From: Sphaerimonospora cavernae
GTDB taxonomy: Bacteria; Actinomycetota; Actinomycetes; Streptosporangiales; Streptosporangiaceae
Reading direction: 5' to 3'
Length of the DNA: 64,000 nucleotides
Assembly (NCBI RefSeq): GCF_042435035.1
Contig: NZ_JBHMQT010000032.1
Coordinates: 186,001 to 250,000, forward strand
Made by a program: the position numbers and the translations under genes. Shown one piece after another: positions 9,024-17,317 of the stretch (its first letter is position 1; each line of letters starts with the position of its first letter). The notes beneath the pieces are model-generated. The model saw nothing but the letters and a program-made list of their open reading frames with translations, was not told the DNA's origin and ran no database searches.

Positions 9024-9290
9024 GCCGTGACTCTAACCGCGCCCCGCACGAGGGTCGGCGAAGGGGGCTGGATCGGCAAAGAATCACCCAGCACGGTCCG
9101 GCGTCGGGGGCTTACGGCCGCATGCGCGTATTTCAATCCCGCTGAGGACCCGTCGCGGCGCCCACCGGGAAACCGGATCCGGTGCAGGCCGAGCGGACGG
9201 CCGCGCTCAGCCATGGGCGCGGTACGGCACGGCGGGCACGGTGTCTGCCGCCGCCCGCCCTCCGCACGCGACCCGACGACAAGGACCGAC
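9024..9290 (+). other. 267-bp leader with possible RNA structure
   Basis: No gene is seen here. GCTGAG at 9141-9146 can pair with CTCAGC at 9206-9211, enclosing about 60 bases that contain the self-complementary CCGGATCCGG (9173-9182) and GGGAAACCGG. Actinobacterial cell-wall hydrolase genes often carry c-di-AMP (ydaO-type) riboswitches, but the conserved blocks of that class are not convincingly present. I record the region only as a possible structured leader. Confidence 0.25.
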
Positions 9291-9791
9291 TTGGACAGCA
9301 ACAGAAGCGCGCGACGTGCCGCGGCCACCGCCGTTGTCGCCTTCGCCGTCACCGGCTTCGCCAACTGCCCACCGACATGGGCGCGGGAGGGGGTCCCCCC
9401 GGGGACCCATCCGCCCTCGGCCGCTCACCTGGGAGTGTGGCGGACCCAGGCCAAGGCGGACACCCGGAAGGCCCGCCGGGCTGACACCAAGGAGCGCAGC
9501 AAGGCCTTCGCCTTCCGGCTCGTGACCCGGCGCTCCTGGTCAGGCGACCAGTTCCAGTGCCTGGACAGCCTCTGGACCAGGGAGAGCAACTGGGACCACC
9601 GAGCTCACAACGCGGGCTCGGGCGCTTACGGGATCCCCCAGGCACTGCCCGGCAGAAAGATGCGCTCGGCCGCGAGCGACTGGCGGATCAACCCGCGGAC
9701 CCAGATCAAATGGGGGCTGAGTTATATCGAAGCCCGGTACGGCTCGCCGTGCGGCGCCTGGGGCCACTTCCGGTCCCACAACTGGTACTGA
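9291..9791 (+). CDS. Secreted lytic-transglycosylase-like protein
   Basis: 166 residues from a TTG at 9291, chosen because AAGGA at 9281-9285 lies five bases upstream and a signal peptide follows immediately (Arg-containing head, hydrophobic AAATAVVAFAVTGFA). The C-terminal ~80 residues resemble the small SLT-like fold of actinobacterial wall hydrolases: LDSLWTRESNWDHRAHN with the likely catalytic Glu, GAYGIPQALPG, and WGLSYIEARYGSPCGAWGH. Two Cys in the domain may form a disulfide. It probably trims peptidoglycan during growth or germination. The open frame extends upstream without homology. Confidence 0.75.
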   Translation: MDSNRSARRAAATAVVAFAVTGFANCPPTWAREGVPPGTHPPSAAHLGVWRTQAKADTRKARRADTKERSKAFAFRLVTRRSWSGDQFQCLDSLWTRESNWDHRAHNAGSGAYGIPQALPGRKMRSAASDWRINPRTQIKWGLSYIEARYGSPCGAWGHFRSHNWY

Positions 9792-9828
9792 CGTCCTGCT
9801 CGCTCCCCGGGGGCGGCCGGCGCCGCCG

Positions 9829-10464
9829 CTACCCCTCTCGCCCGGCGGCCTGCTCCGCCCGCACGGCCATCGTCTGGACGAGCAACTCCAGGCCGAAGTC
9901 GAACTCCTCCTCGTGGTCGCAGGCCATCAGATCCGGTGCGAACGCGCTCACCATGGGGAACAGGGCCGGGTCCACCTCCGCCACCGCGATGTCGGGTCGC
10001 ACCGGCGCGAACGTCGGGGTGACCCCCACCTCACGCAGCAGGGAGCCGACGATGTAGGCGATGAACACACGCAGCATCTGGACCGCCTCCCTGCCGTCGA
10101 AACCGGCGTCACGCAGGGTGGCCAGGGCGCGTTCGACCGGCAGCAGCCCGGCCGTCGACCTGAGCTGCCGACTCACCACGACCATGGTGCAGCGTGGATA
10201 GTGGTGGGCGATCTGCCGGAACGCCCTGGCCTGCATGCGGACCCGCTGCGTCCAGTGCGCCGCCGGGTCGTCGGTGAACTCGATCTGCGACAGCACGGTC
10301 TCGGCCACCGCGTCTAGCAGCGCCGACTTGTTCGGGACATGGTTGTACAGGGACATCACCCCGACACCCAGCTCCGCGGCGATCCGGCGCATGGACACCG
10401 CGTCGGCGCCCTCGCGCTCGATGACGGCGATGGCGGCGGTGACGATCCTGTCCCGGCTGAGCAT
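9829..10464 (-). CDS. TetR/AcrR-family repressor
   Basis: 211 residues beginning at ATG 10464, supported by GGAGG eight bases upstream. The HTH is at about residues 20-45 (ISMRRIAAELGV-type sequence followed by MSLYNHVPNKSALLDAV), and the rest is a helical ligand-binding domain of the tetracycline-repressor C-terminal class. It is divergent from a diiron protein gene, and the 87-bp gap holds two clear inverted repeats (10492-10506 and 10520-10536), so it most likely represses both itself and the neighbour. The inducer is unknown. Confidence 0.85.
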   Translation of the reverse strand: MLSRDRIVTAAIAVIEREGADAVSMRRIAAELGVGVMSLYNHVPNKSALLDAVAETVLSQIEFTDDPAAHWTQRVRMQARAFRQIAHHYPRCTMVVVSRQLRSTAGLLPVERALATLRDAGFDGREAVQMLRVFIAYIVGSLLREVGVTPTFAPVRPDIAVAEVDPALFPMVSAFAPDLMACDHEEEFDFGLELLVQTMAVRAEQAAGREG

Positions 10465-10491
10465 GACCAGTTCCTCCCGCGCCGTTGACGT

Positions 10492-10536
10492 ACGTACAGC
10501 GTACGTGACACGCTCACATGTACACGTACGGTGTAC
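10492..10536. promoter_or_regulatory. Two inverted-repeat operators between TetR and diiron genes
   Basis: ACGTAC-AGC-GTACGT (10492-10506) and GTACAC-gtacg-GTGTAC (10520-10536) have perfect arms. Their centres lie 29 bp apart in the short divergent gap. TTGACG at 10485-10490 could be a -35 for the rightward gene, so a repressor bound here would cover the promoter. The binding protein is probably the adjacent TetR regulator. Confidence 0.7.
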
Positions 10537-10551
10537 GTCAAGGAGGCTCCC

Positions 10552-11667
10552 GTGTCGACGCACGAGCTCTACACCATCCCCGCCGAGCTCTCCACCTGGG
10601 ACGTGGAGATGGCCGGCGCCGCCCGCTTCACCTGGGAGTACGACGAGGGCCGCGATCGCATGCTCGCCCTCTACCAGAAGGGCAAGGACAAGCAGTGGGA
10701 CTCGGTCAAACGGATTGACTGGGACCTCGAGGTCGATCCGTACGACATCCTCGGCATTCCCGACCAGACGATCGCGATCTACGGCACCCCGTTGTGGGAA
10801 CGGATGGACGAAAAACAGCGCCGGGATGTGCGCAGGCACGGCGCGGTCTGGCAGTTCTCCCAGTTCCTGCACGGCGAGCAGGGGGCCATGATCTGCTCGG
10901 CCCGGATCGTCGAGTCGGTACCCGATCTGGACTCCAAGTTCTACGCCGCCACTCAGACGATGGACGAGGCGCGGCACGCCGAGACCTATGCCCGGTTCCT
11001 GCAGGAGAAGGTCGGGCTCGCCTACCCGATCAACAAGCATCTGAAGGCGCTGCTGGACAGCACGCTCAGCGACTCCAGGTGGGACATGCCCTACCTCGGC
11101 ATGCAAGTGCTGATCGAGGGGCTGGCGCTGGCCGCCTTCGGCGTGATGCGCGACATCACCACCAAGCCGCTGCCCAAGCAGATTCTGGCGTACGTGATGC
11201 AGGACGAGGCCCGGCACGTCGCCTTCGGCCGGATGGCCCTGCGCGACTATTACAGCAGCCTGTCCGAGGCCGAACTGCGCGAGCGTGAGGACTTCGTCAT
11301 CGAGGGCTGCTACCTCATGCGGGACCGCCTGCGCGGCCAGGAGACGTGGGAGAACCTCGGCCTGTCCAAGCAGGAGGTCGCCGAGGCCATGGGGTACGTC
11401 GACCAGTCCGAATATCTGCGACTGTTCCGGTCGCTGCTGTTCAGCCGCATCGTGCCGTGCGTGAAGGACATCGGACTGTGGAGCCCCCGCCTGCAGCAGG
11501 CCTACGCCGACATGGGCGTGCTGGAGATGGCCGGGCAGAGCCTCGACGCGCTGATGAAACAGGACGAGGACATCGCCGACAAGCTGGACGCCGAGCGCTT
11601 CGCCGCCGAGGAGGCCGAACGCCACGCGGAGGTCGCCGAGACCATCGACGCGGCCCAGGGGAACTAG
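10552..11667 (+). CDS. Ferritin-like / R2-type diiron protein
   Basis: 371 residues from GTG 10552, set by AGGAGG at 10541-10546 with a five-base gap; an earlier in-frame GTG lies inside the operator. Two DEARH motifs (TMDEARHAETYARF and MQDEARHVAFGRM), each preceded on another helix by a Glu (HGEQGAM and IEGLALAAF), give the four-helix EXXH diiron site of ribonucleotide-reductase R2-like and ferritin-like oxygenases. No radical-bearing R1 partner is nearby, so an oxygenase or oxidase role is more likely than nucleotide reduction. The tail is strongly acidic (DEDIADKLDAERFAAEEAERH). Controlled by the divergent TetR regulator. The substrate is unknown. Confidence 0.75.
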   Translation: MSTHELYTIPAELSTWDVEMAGAARFTWEYDEGRDRMLALYQKGKDKQWDSVKRIDWDLEVDPYDILGIPDQTIAIYGTPLWERMDEKQRRDVRRHGAVWQFSQFLHGEQGAMICSARIVESVPDLDSKFYAATQTMDEARHAETYARFLQEKVGLAYPINKHLKALLDSTLSDSRWDMPYLGMQVLIEGLALAAFGVMRDITTKPLPKQILAYVMQDEARHVAFGRMALRDYYSSLSEAELREREDFVIEGCYLMRDRLRGQETWENLGLSKQEVAEAMGYVDQSEYLRLFRSLLFSRIVPCVKDIGLWSPRLQQAYADMGVLEMAGQSLDALMKQDEDIADKLDAERFAAEEAERHAEVAETIDAAQGN

Positions 11668-11687
11668 TCGGTCGTGATCGGTACGGC

Positions 11688-12008
11688 TCAGGCCGCCGCG
11701 GCGATCACCACGGCCAGTGCGCCGACGACCACGGCCAGCGTGCCCAGCCAGGCCAGCCGGGCGTCCGCGGTGACGTCGAGGGGGTGACCCTCGCGCATCG
11801 CCCGCTCCACCCGCCGGAACCGGACGCCCGTGCGGACCAGCAGCACCGCGCCGCTGAGCGCCGCCAGCGCGAAGGGCGCCACGATCCAGGCAGGGGCCTC
11901 GTGGCGCAGCGCCACCCCCGCCGAACCCAGCGCACCGGCGGCCAGGAGCGCCGCCGTGCGGACCCAGGCCAGCCGGGTGCGCTCGCTCTGCAGGCCCTTG
12001 TCCGCCAT
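11688..12008 (-). CDS. DUF202 membrane protein, second of a tandem pair
   Basis: 106 residues with three hydrophobic segments and the DUF202 opening QSERTRLAWVRTAALLAAGALG. The family (YidG/YidH type) is of unknown function. It starts 7 bp after the stop of the other DUF202 gene, so the two form an operon and may build one heteromeric membrane unit. Confidence 0.8.
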   Translation of the reverse strand: MADKGLQSERTRLAWVRTAALLAAGALGSAGVALRHEAPAWIVAPFALAALSGAVLLVRTGVRFRRVERAMREGHPLDVTADARLAWLGTLAVVVGALAVVIAAAA

Positions 12009-12015
12009 GGTCGAG

Positions 12016-12351
12016 TCACCTGTTCACGAGGACGAACACGAGCGCCAGCACCGCCACGGCCGCCACGCCGTACCCCAGGAGGGGGGCGAGCGCGGGCGGC
12101 GGGAGCGGCTCGTCCCGGCGCAGCGCCACCTGGATTCGCCGCCACCGAGGATAGGCGGAGCCGGCCGCCACGGCGGCCAGCAGCACCAGCACGACGGCCA
12201 GCGGCGTGCGCACCCACGATCCGAAGACGTCCGCCGGCGCCACCGCCAGGCCGATGCCCCCTGCGCTCAGAGCGAGCGAGGTGCTGAGCCAGGTGAGAAA
12301 CGTGCGTTCGTTGGCCAGCGTGAACCGCGGATCGGGTTCGTTCCCTTCCAT
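12016..12351 (-). CDS. DUF202 (YidH-like) membrane protein, first of a tandem pair
   Basis: 111 residues with three transmembrane segments. The start region FTLANERTFLTWLSTSLALSAGG is the classical YidH/DUF202 signature. It precedes and is probably cotranscribed with a shorter, diverged DUF202 gene. The same side-by-side arrangement of two DUF202 proteins occurs in E. coli (yidG-yidH). Function unknown. Confidence 0.82.
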   Translation of the reverse strand: MEGNEPDPRFTLANERTFLTWLSTSLALSAGGIGLAVAPADVFGSWVRTPLAVVLVLLAAVAAGSAYPRWRRIQVALRRDEPLPPPALAPLLGYGVAAVAVLALVFVLVNR

Positions 12352-12404
12352 GGCAATCAGGCTAGTTCTGCCGTATTTCCCCTGGATTTACCGGGGTTAG
12401 GACG

Positions 12405-13358
12405 TCAGCGTCCCCAGTCGTCCTCGTGTCGCTGGCCGAGTTGCTGTTCGTCCGGGCGCAGGCGCTCGCCGGTGGCGTACATCGGATCCGGGACGTACGG
12501 CCGGGCCACGCCGAGGCCGAGGGGGTCATCGGGGTCCACGTCGGGCTCGGGCGAGGGGGCGGCTACCAGGCGATCCGGAGCGGAGGCCCCGCGGGCGACG
12601 AGCACGTCGTTGGAGACGGGTGGGGGGATCGGCGGCCGAGCGTACTGTCCTGTGCCCGGGTAGTCGGGATAGTCCTGGTACGGAGCCTGGTCCTGCTGAT
12701 AGGGCGTGTTGTCCTGGTAACCCTGCTCCTGGTAGCCCTGGTCCCGGTAGGCGACCTGCTCCTGGTAGCCCTGATCCTGGTAACCCTGGTCCCGGTAGCC
12801 GGCCTGTTCCCGGTAGCCCTGCTCCTGGTACGCCGCCTGGCTCTGATAGGCGGTTTGATCCTGGTAGGCGGCGGTCTGGTCCTGGTACGTCCCGTGTTCC
12901 CGGAAATCCTGGTCCTGGTAACCCTGGTCCTGGTAGGCGACCTGATCCTGGTAACCCTGATCCCGGTAACCCTGATCCTGAAAACCCTCGTGCGGCGGCG
13001 CGTATCCCTCTGGGCCCGCAGGGGCCGGTCCATCCGGGATTTGGGGACCCGAGATCTGGGCGTCCGGGATTTGGGCATCCGGGATCTGGGGGCCCGGGAA
13101 CGGTCCGGTCGCCGGATCATCGACGCCCTCGCCATCGTGGCCGCCGACCTCGGCGAGCCCTTCGTCGAGGGTGTCGATCAGACGGTCCACTTCGGCCATC
13201 GGCATCCGGAAACTCGCGGTGCACATCTCGCCGCGCCACAGACTCAGCACCAGCGTGCCTTCGTGCCAGGTGACCCGGAGCACGCGGTCCTGACCTCGGG
13301 CGTCGAAGAACACCTCACCGAACGACGGCAGCGGGACAACTTCTGACATGGCAGACAT
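12405..13358 (-). CDS. Protein with small N-terminal domain and YQDQ-repeat tail
   Basis: 317 residues. Residues 1-80 form a compact domain (FGEVFFDARGQDRVLRVTWHEGTLVLSLWRGEMCTASFRM, then a helix VDRLIDTLDEGL); its function is not recognised, but it looks folded and conserved-type. After a Pro-rich linker with PDAQIPDAQI repeats comes a long run of about twenty YQDQG/YREQA-like units, rich in Tyr and Gln, then a charged tail. Such a tail is probably disordered and resembles phase-separating or adhesive low-complexity sequence. There is no signal peptide, so it should be cytoplasmic. The gene is divergent from dinG across 170 bp. Confidence 0.7.
   Translation of the reverse strand: MSAMSEVVPLPSFGEVFFDARGQDRVLRVTWHEGTLVLSLWRGEMCTASFRMPMAEVDRLIDTLDEGLAEVGGHDGEGVDDPATGPFPGPQIPDAQIPDAQISGPQIPDGPAPAGPEGYAPPHEGFQDQGYRDQGYQDQVAYQDQGYQDQDFREHGTYQDQTAAYQDQTAYQSQAAYQEQGYREQAGYRDQGYQDQGYQEQVAYRDQGYQEQGYQDNTPYQQDQAPYQDYPDYPGTGQYARPPIPPPVSNDVLVARGASAPDRLVAAPSPEPDVDPDDPLGLGVARPYVPDPMYATGERLRPDEQQLGQRHEDDWGR
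12660..12990 (-). repeat. Tandem coding repeat, YQDQG units
   Basis: About 330 bp built from degenerate 12-15 bp units of the form CCTGGTCCTGGTAG on the plus strand, encoding YQDQG, YREQA and YQEQV on the minus strand. Neighbouring units are often identical at DNA level, so copy number may vary among strains by slippage. Confidence 0.85.
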
Positions 13359-13528
13359 AGTGCCTTTACCTGGCCTTATCCGTCCACTCGACCTCTGTAG
13401 GTCACCACTGATCTCGAAAGCGTGCGGATTCAGTGTGCCATGCCGATCGGCGTCGGGTTTCTGGAACGTCAGGATGTGCCCAGGTGGTCACGCAACGAAT
13501 GTCGGTGGCAGCGGGTACGGTTCTTCCC

Positions 13529-15565
13529 GTGCCCAAAGACCTGCCGCCCGTCGAAGAGTTGCTCACCGTCGCTGTGAAGGCGCTCGGGGGGGCCGAGCGT
13601 CTCGGACAGGTCAAGATGGCCCAGGCCGTTCAGCAGGCGGTGGAGGACGGCGAGCACCTCGCGGTGCAGGCCGGCACCGGCACCGGCAAGTCGCTGGCCT
13701 ACCTGGTGCCCGCGATCCGGCACTCCGCCGAGACGGGCGATGCGGTCGTGGTCTCGACCGCGACGATCGCACTGCAGCGCCAGCTGGTGGACCGTGACCT
13801 CCCCCGGCTCGCCGACGCGCTGGAGGCCCACCTACCGCACCGGCCGGAGTTCGCCATTCTCAAGGGCCGCCGCAACTACCTGTGCCGGCACAAGATGAGC
13901 GCCGACATGCCGGACGACGAGGAGGAGCAGCTCTTCGACCCGCGCGAGGTCAGCGCGACCGGTCGGATGGTGCAGCGCATCCTGGACTGGGCGAACGAGA
14001 CCGAGACCGGCGACCGCGACGAGCTGGTGCCCGGTGTGAGCGACCAGGCGTGGCGGCAGTTCTCGGTGAGCGCCAGGGAGTGTCTGGGCGCGCAGCGCTG
14101 CCCCAGCGGCGGCGAGTGCTTCGCCGAGTTGGCACGCGAGCGCGCGGGAGAGGCCGATGTCGTGGTGACCAACCACGCACTGCTGGCCATCGACGCCATG
14201 GAGGAGTTCGCGGTCCTGCCCGACCACGACGTGGTGATGGTGGACGAGGCACACGAGCTCGTCGACCGGGTGACCTCGGTCGTCACCGGAGAGCTGTCGG
14301 AGAACAGCGTGGCCCTGGCCGCCCGCCGGGTGGGCAGGCTGATCGAACAGGGGCTGGCCGACCGCCTTCAGGAGGCGGGCGAGGACCTGCGCGCCCTGCT
14401 CGCCGTGGCCCCGCCCGGCCGGATCGACGACCTGCCCCGGTCACTGGGCGCGACACTCGCGCTGGTGCGCGACGCGGCGTCCGCCTGCCGTACGGCCCTG
14501 GGCCCGCGAGGTAAGGATGACCAGGACGCGGCGGCGCGCAAGGCCGCCTTCAGCATGCTCGACGAGATCCACGACACCGCGCAGCGGATGCTCGACGCGT
14601 TCGGGCCGCCGCCGGAGGGCGGCTCGACGAGTGATTCCGGCGGCGGTTCCGACGGCGACTCCGGGGGGAGCGTGTCGGAGATCGACCGGGCCGAGGTCGT
14701 CTGGCTCGATCCTGCGCACGAGCACGGACGTGGCCGCATCCCGCCGGCCCTGCGCGTGGCGCCGCTGTCGGTCGGCGGCATGCTGCGCGACAAACTTTTC
14801 GGCGAGCGGACGGTCGTTCTGACGAGTGCGACGCTTGCGCTCGGCGGCACGTTCGACGGGCTGGCCCGCCAGTGGGGCCTGGGCGCCGACGACTGGACCG
14901 GTCTCGACGTCGGCTCACCGTTCGATCACCCGCGCCGGGGCATCCTCTACGTCGCCACGCACCTCCCGCAGCCGGGCCGCGACGGGCTCCCTGAGGCGTA
15001 TCTGACCGAGATCGTCGAACTGATCGAGGCGGCAGGAGGACGGACGCTCGGGCTGTTCTCCTCCATGCGGGCGGCCAAGGCCGCCACCGAGGCCCTGCGC
15101 GAGCGGCTGGAGGTGCCGTTGCTGTGCCAGGGGGACGACTCCACGTCGCAGCTCGTCAAACAGTTCGCGGCCGACCCGGCGACCTGCCTGTTCGGCACGC
15201 TCTCGCTGTGGCAGGGCGTCGACGTGCCGGGGCCGTCGCTCTCCCTCGTCGTCATCGACCGGGTCCCGTTTCCCCGGCCCGACGACCCACTCACCTCCGC
15301 CCGGCAGCGGCACGTCGCCGCGAAGGGCGGCAACGGCTTCATGACCGTCGCGGCCACCCACGCCGCGCTGCTCCTGGCCCAGGGGACAGGCCGGCTGCTT
15401 CGCTCGATGGACGACCGGGGGGTCGTCGCCGTACTCGATCCGAGGCTGGCGACCGCGCGATACAGCGGGTTCCTGCTGAGCTCGCTCCCTCCGTTCTGGC
15501 GCACCACCGACCCGGCCAAGGTCCGCGACGCCCTGGGTCGGCTCAGCGCCGCCGCAGGGGCGTGA
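13529..15565 (+). CDS. dinG: DinG/Rad3-type ATP-dependent DNA helicase
   Basis: 678 residues from GTG 13529, chosen to match the family N-terminus (MPKDLPPVEELLTVAV); an ATG at 13499 is the alternative. Walker A AGTGTGKS at 48-55, DEAH box VMVDEAHEL near 238, and four cysteines near 117, 185, 191 and 196 (YLCRHK, ECLGAQRC, GGECF) for the 4Fe-4S cluster that marks XPD/DinG helicases. The C-terminal motor half includes LFGTLSLWQGVDVPG and AQGTGRLLRS. These 5'-3' helicases unwind D-loops, R-loops and other replication-blocking structures. TACGGT seven bases before the GTG suggests a leaderless promoter. No exonuclease domain is attached. Confidence 0.88.
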   Translation: MPKDLPPVEELLTVAVKALGGAERLGQVKMAQAVQQAVEDGEHLAVQAGTGTGKSLAYLVPAIRHSAETGDAVVVSTATIALQRQLVDRDLPRLADALEAHLPHRPEFAILKGRRNYLCRHKMSADMPDDEEEQLFDPREVSATGRMVQRILDWANETETGDRDELVPGVSDQAWRQFSVSARECLGAQRCPSGGECFAELARERAGEADVVVTNHALLAIDAMEEFAVLPDHDVVMVDEAHELVDRVTSVVTGELSENSVALAARRVGRLIEQGLADRLQEAGEDLRALLAVAPPGRIDDLPRSLGATLALVRDAASACRTALGPRGKDDQDAAARKAAFSMLDEIHDTAQRMLDAFGPPPEGGSTSDSGGGSDGDSGGSVSEIDRAEVVWLDPAHEHGRGRIPPALRVAPLSVGGMLRDKLFGERTVVLTSATLALGGTFDGLARQWGLGADDWTGLDVGSPFDHPRRGILYVATHLPQPGRDGLPEAYLTEIVELIEAAGGRTLGLFSSMRAAKAATEALRERLEVPLLCQGDDSTSQLVKQFAADPATCLFGTLSLWQGVDVPGPSLSLVVIDRVPFPRPDDPLTSARQRHVAAKGGNGFMTVAATHAALLLAQGTGRLLRSMDDRGVVAVLDPRLATARYSGFLLSSLPPFWRTTDPAKVRDALGRLSAAAGA

Positions 15566-16373
15566 CCGGGTCGCCGACGGAGATCGCGCCCGTGTTGCGC
15601 GGCACGAGGCGGATGCCGAACCAGGTCTTGCCGTCCCACTTGCGGTGCCGCGCCAGCGTGCGCAGCGGTTCCCTGCCCTTCATGGCGGTGGCGGGATCGA
15701 TCATGGTGACCGCGCAGCGGTCGCAGATCACGGTCACGCGGAAGTCGACCTCCCCGATCCGCACCTCCGCCCAGCCGTCCTCCTCGTACGGCTCGGCGCC
15801 GTCGATGACCACGCTGGGACGGAACCGCGCCATTTCGAGCGGCTGAGGGGGATCCTCGCCCCGCTCAGCGGCGCCTTCGATGATCCACTCGTCGAGCCGC
15901 TTCAGCGACGAGAGCGAGGTGAGCAACAGCGGCGCGTCGGAAGCGAAGCTCACCGTGTCGCCGGGTAACCCGCCGTGCCGGGGAGCGACCGGTCGGCGAC
16001 GTGGGTCATCCAGCCATACGAGTCGTGCCGGGTGACCCAGCAGCCAGGTGAACCAGCCGTGGGCCTGCGGGGCGGCCAGCACCGCATGATCGAGACCGCT
16101 GAAGCCGACAGGGACCCTCTGCCCGCCCTCGGCCGGAGGAAGGGTCAGATCCGGCATCCCAGGCGCGGTGAGCGCCAACCCGCCGTCGGCGAGGTTGCGG
16201 GCCGTCACGGTGAGCTTCTTGGGGAACTCGCCGAGCCGGAGGTCGTCGCCGCCCGCACCGATCACGGCCCAGCGGCGATCGCCTGCCAGTCCCCAAGGTT
16301 CGACCACCGCGCTCTCTCGGGAGCTCCCAGACCCTGACTTGAGCGGATAAATCCGGATGTCAGATAGCTGCAT
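15543..16373 (-). CDS. MOSC domain protein with N-terminal MOSC_N barrel
   Basis: 276 residues. MOSC_N beta-barrel (LSDIRIYPLKSG, WGLAGDRRWAVI) is followed by the MOSC core with the conserved Cys in VICDRCAVTMIDPATA. This architecture matches YcbX and mARC-like proteins, which carry molybdenum cofactor in a cysteine-ligated form and reduce N-hydroxylated compounds with a redox partner. No ferredoxin domain is fused here. The window also holds a molybdenum hydroxylase operon at 48.6 kb, but nothing links the two directly. The 3' end overlaps dinG by 23 bp (convergent). Confidence 0.85.
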   Translation of the reverse strand: MQLSDIRIYPLKSGSGSSRESAVVEPWGLAGDRRWAVIGAGGDDLRLGEFPKKLTVTARNLADGGLALTAPGMPDLTLPPAEGGQRVPVGFSGLDHAVLAAPQAHGWFTWLLGHPARLVWLDDPRRRPVAPRHGGLPGDTVSFASDAPLLLTSLSSLKRLDEWIIEGAAERGEDPPQPLEMARFRPSVVIDGAEPYEEDGWAEVRIGEVDFRVTVICDRCAVTMIDPATAMKGREPLRTLARHRKWDGKTWFGIRLVPRNTGAISVGDPVTPLRRR

Positions 16374-16395
16374 GATCGCATTTTAGGTCGCCATT

Positions 16396-16517
16396 GCAAG
16401 ATCACGAAGGGAATTTCGGCTGGCCAGGGCGGGTGCGAGCAAGAAACTACAAGATCACGAAGGGGGTGTCCACAGGTCAGAAGGCATGTGTGCGAGCAAG
16501 TGCAAGATCACGCGGGG
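16396..16517. repeat. Three copies of a CAAGATCACG-type motif at 53-bp spacing
   Basis: GCAAGATCACGAAGGG-like sequences begin at 16396, 16449 and 16502, exactly 53 bp apart, and GTGCGAGCAAG appears twice between them (16433-16443 and 16490-16500). The third copy runs into the last codons of the SGNH hydrolase gene. This looks like a short intergenic tandem duplication of a dispersed element rather than a CRISPR: there are only three copies, the repeat is short and no cas genes are near. Confidence 0.75.
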
Positions 16518-17284
16518 GGTGGGGGGAGGGGGGTGAGATCGGGGCGCTTGGGGTCGAGGCCGTCACCGGAGGACCTGCCGCGAAGCCGGCGGCCGATCCA
16601 CGGGCCGAGGTGCTCCCTGAGCCAGCGCGCGTCCTCCCGGCGCCTGGCCCGGGGGTCCGCCCACTCGCGCGGCGGCCACGTCTTGCGCCAGTCGTCGTCG
16701 ATCGGCACGCCCAGCACGTCGAGCACCTTCGCCGCGACCAGGCGGTGGCCCTCGGCGTTCATGTGCAGGCGGTCCTCGCTCCACGCCCGCCAGTCCCGCA
16801 GGCCCTGCATCGACCACTGGTCGATCAGGCGGCAGCCGTACAGATCCGAGATCGAGCGGACGTGCAGGTAGAAGACGGCGAACTTGCCGCGCGCCCGGCG
16901 CATGATCGGTATGTCGCGCGGGTCGACGCCGGTGAACAGCACCACTTCGGCGCCGGTGGCGCGCAGGTCGCGTACGGCGGCCGCCAACGTCTTGGCCATC
17001 CGGTCGGGGTCGCTACCCGGCCGGAGCAGATCGTTGCCGCCCGCGCACAGGCTGACCAGATCCGGCCGCAGCTCGACGGCTCTGGGCACCTGATCCTCGA
17101 TGATCTGGTCGATCAGCTTGCCGCGCACCGCCAGGTTCGCGTACCGGAAGCCGGGCTCGAGCTGAGCCAACCGCTCGGCCACCCGGTCGGCCCAGCCTCG
17201 AAATCCCGTCGTCCCGGCGGGACCGGGGTCGTTCAGCCCCTCGGTGAAGCTGTCGCCGACCGCCACGTACGACCTGTAACCCAT
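16508..17284 (-). CDS. SGNH/GDSL-family hydrolase
   Basis: 258 residues. Block I VAVGDSFTEG (nucleophile Ser), block II Gly in the NLAVRGKL region, block III CAGGNDLLRP, and block V DRLHMNAEGH with the catalytic Asp/His are all present. There is no signal peptide, so it acts in the cytosol, probably on an ester or acyl substrate; the substrate is not predictable. The C-terminal 20 residues are Pro/Arg-rich and coincide with the intergenic repeat, suggesting that the original stop may have been lost or moved. Confidence 0.85.
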   Translation of the reverse strand: MGYRSYVAVGDSFTEGLNDPGPAGTTGFRGWADRVAERLAQLEPGFRYANLAVRGKLIDQIIEDQVPRAVELRPDLVSLCAGGNDLLRPGSDPDRMAKTLAAAVRDLRATGAEVVLFTGVDPRDIPIMRRARGKFAVFYLHVRSISDLYGCRLIDQWSMQGLRDWRAWSEDRLHMNAEGHRLVAAKVLDVLGVPIDDDWRKTWPPREWADPRARRREDARWLREHLGPWIGRRLRGRSSGDGLDPKRPDLTPLPPPPA

Positions 17285-17317
17285 CGATCCCGCCCTGAAC
17301 GTCTTTTTGCCGTTACG

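Noticed and set aside
9024..9290. c-di-AMP or cobalamin riboswitch
   Set aside because: GGGAAACCGG and a B12-box-like stretch caught the eye, but the full conserved blocks of either class are missing; kept only as a weak leader-structure note.
10465..11625. Upstream extension of the TetR frame through the diiron gene
   Set aside because: It is antisense to a gene with clear diiron motifs; the TetR start with ribosome site is at 10464.
12660..12990. CRISPR-like short repeats
   Set aside because: The repeats lie wholly inside a coding frame and translate to YQDQG units, with no spacers of constant length and no cas genes.
16396..16517. CRISPR mini-array
   Set aside because: Only three short imperfect copies, spacers partly repeated themselves, no cas genes.
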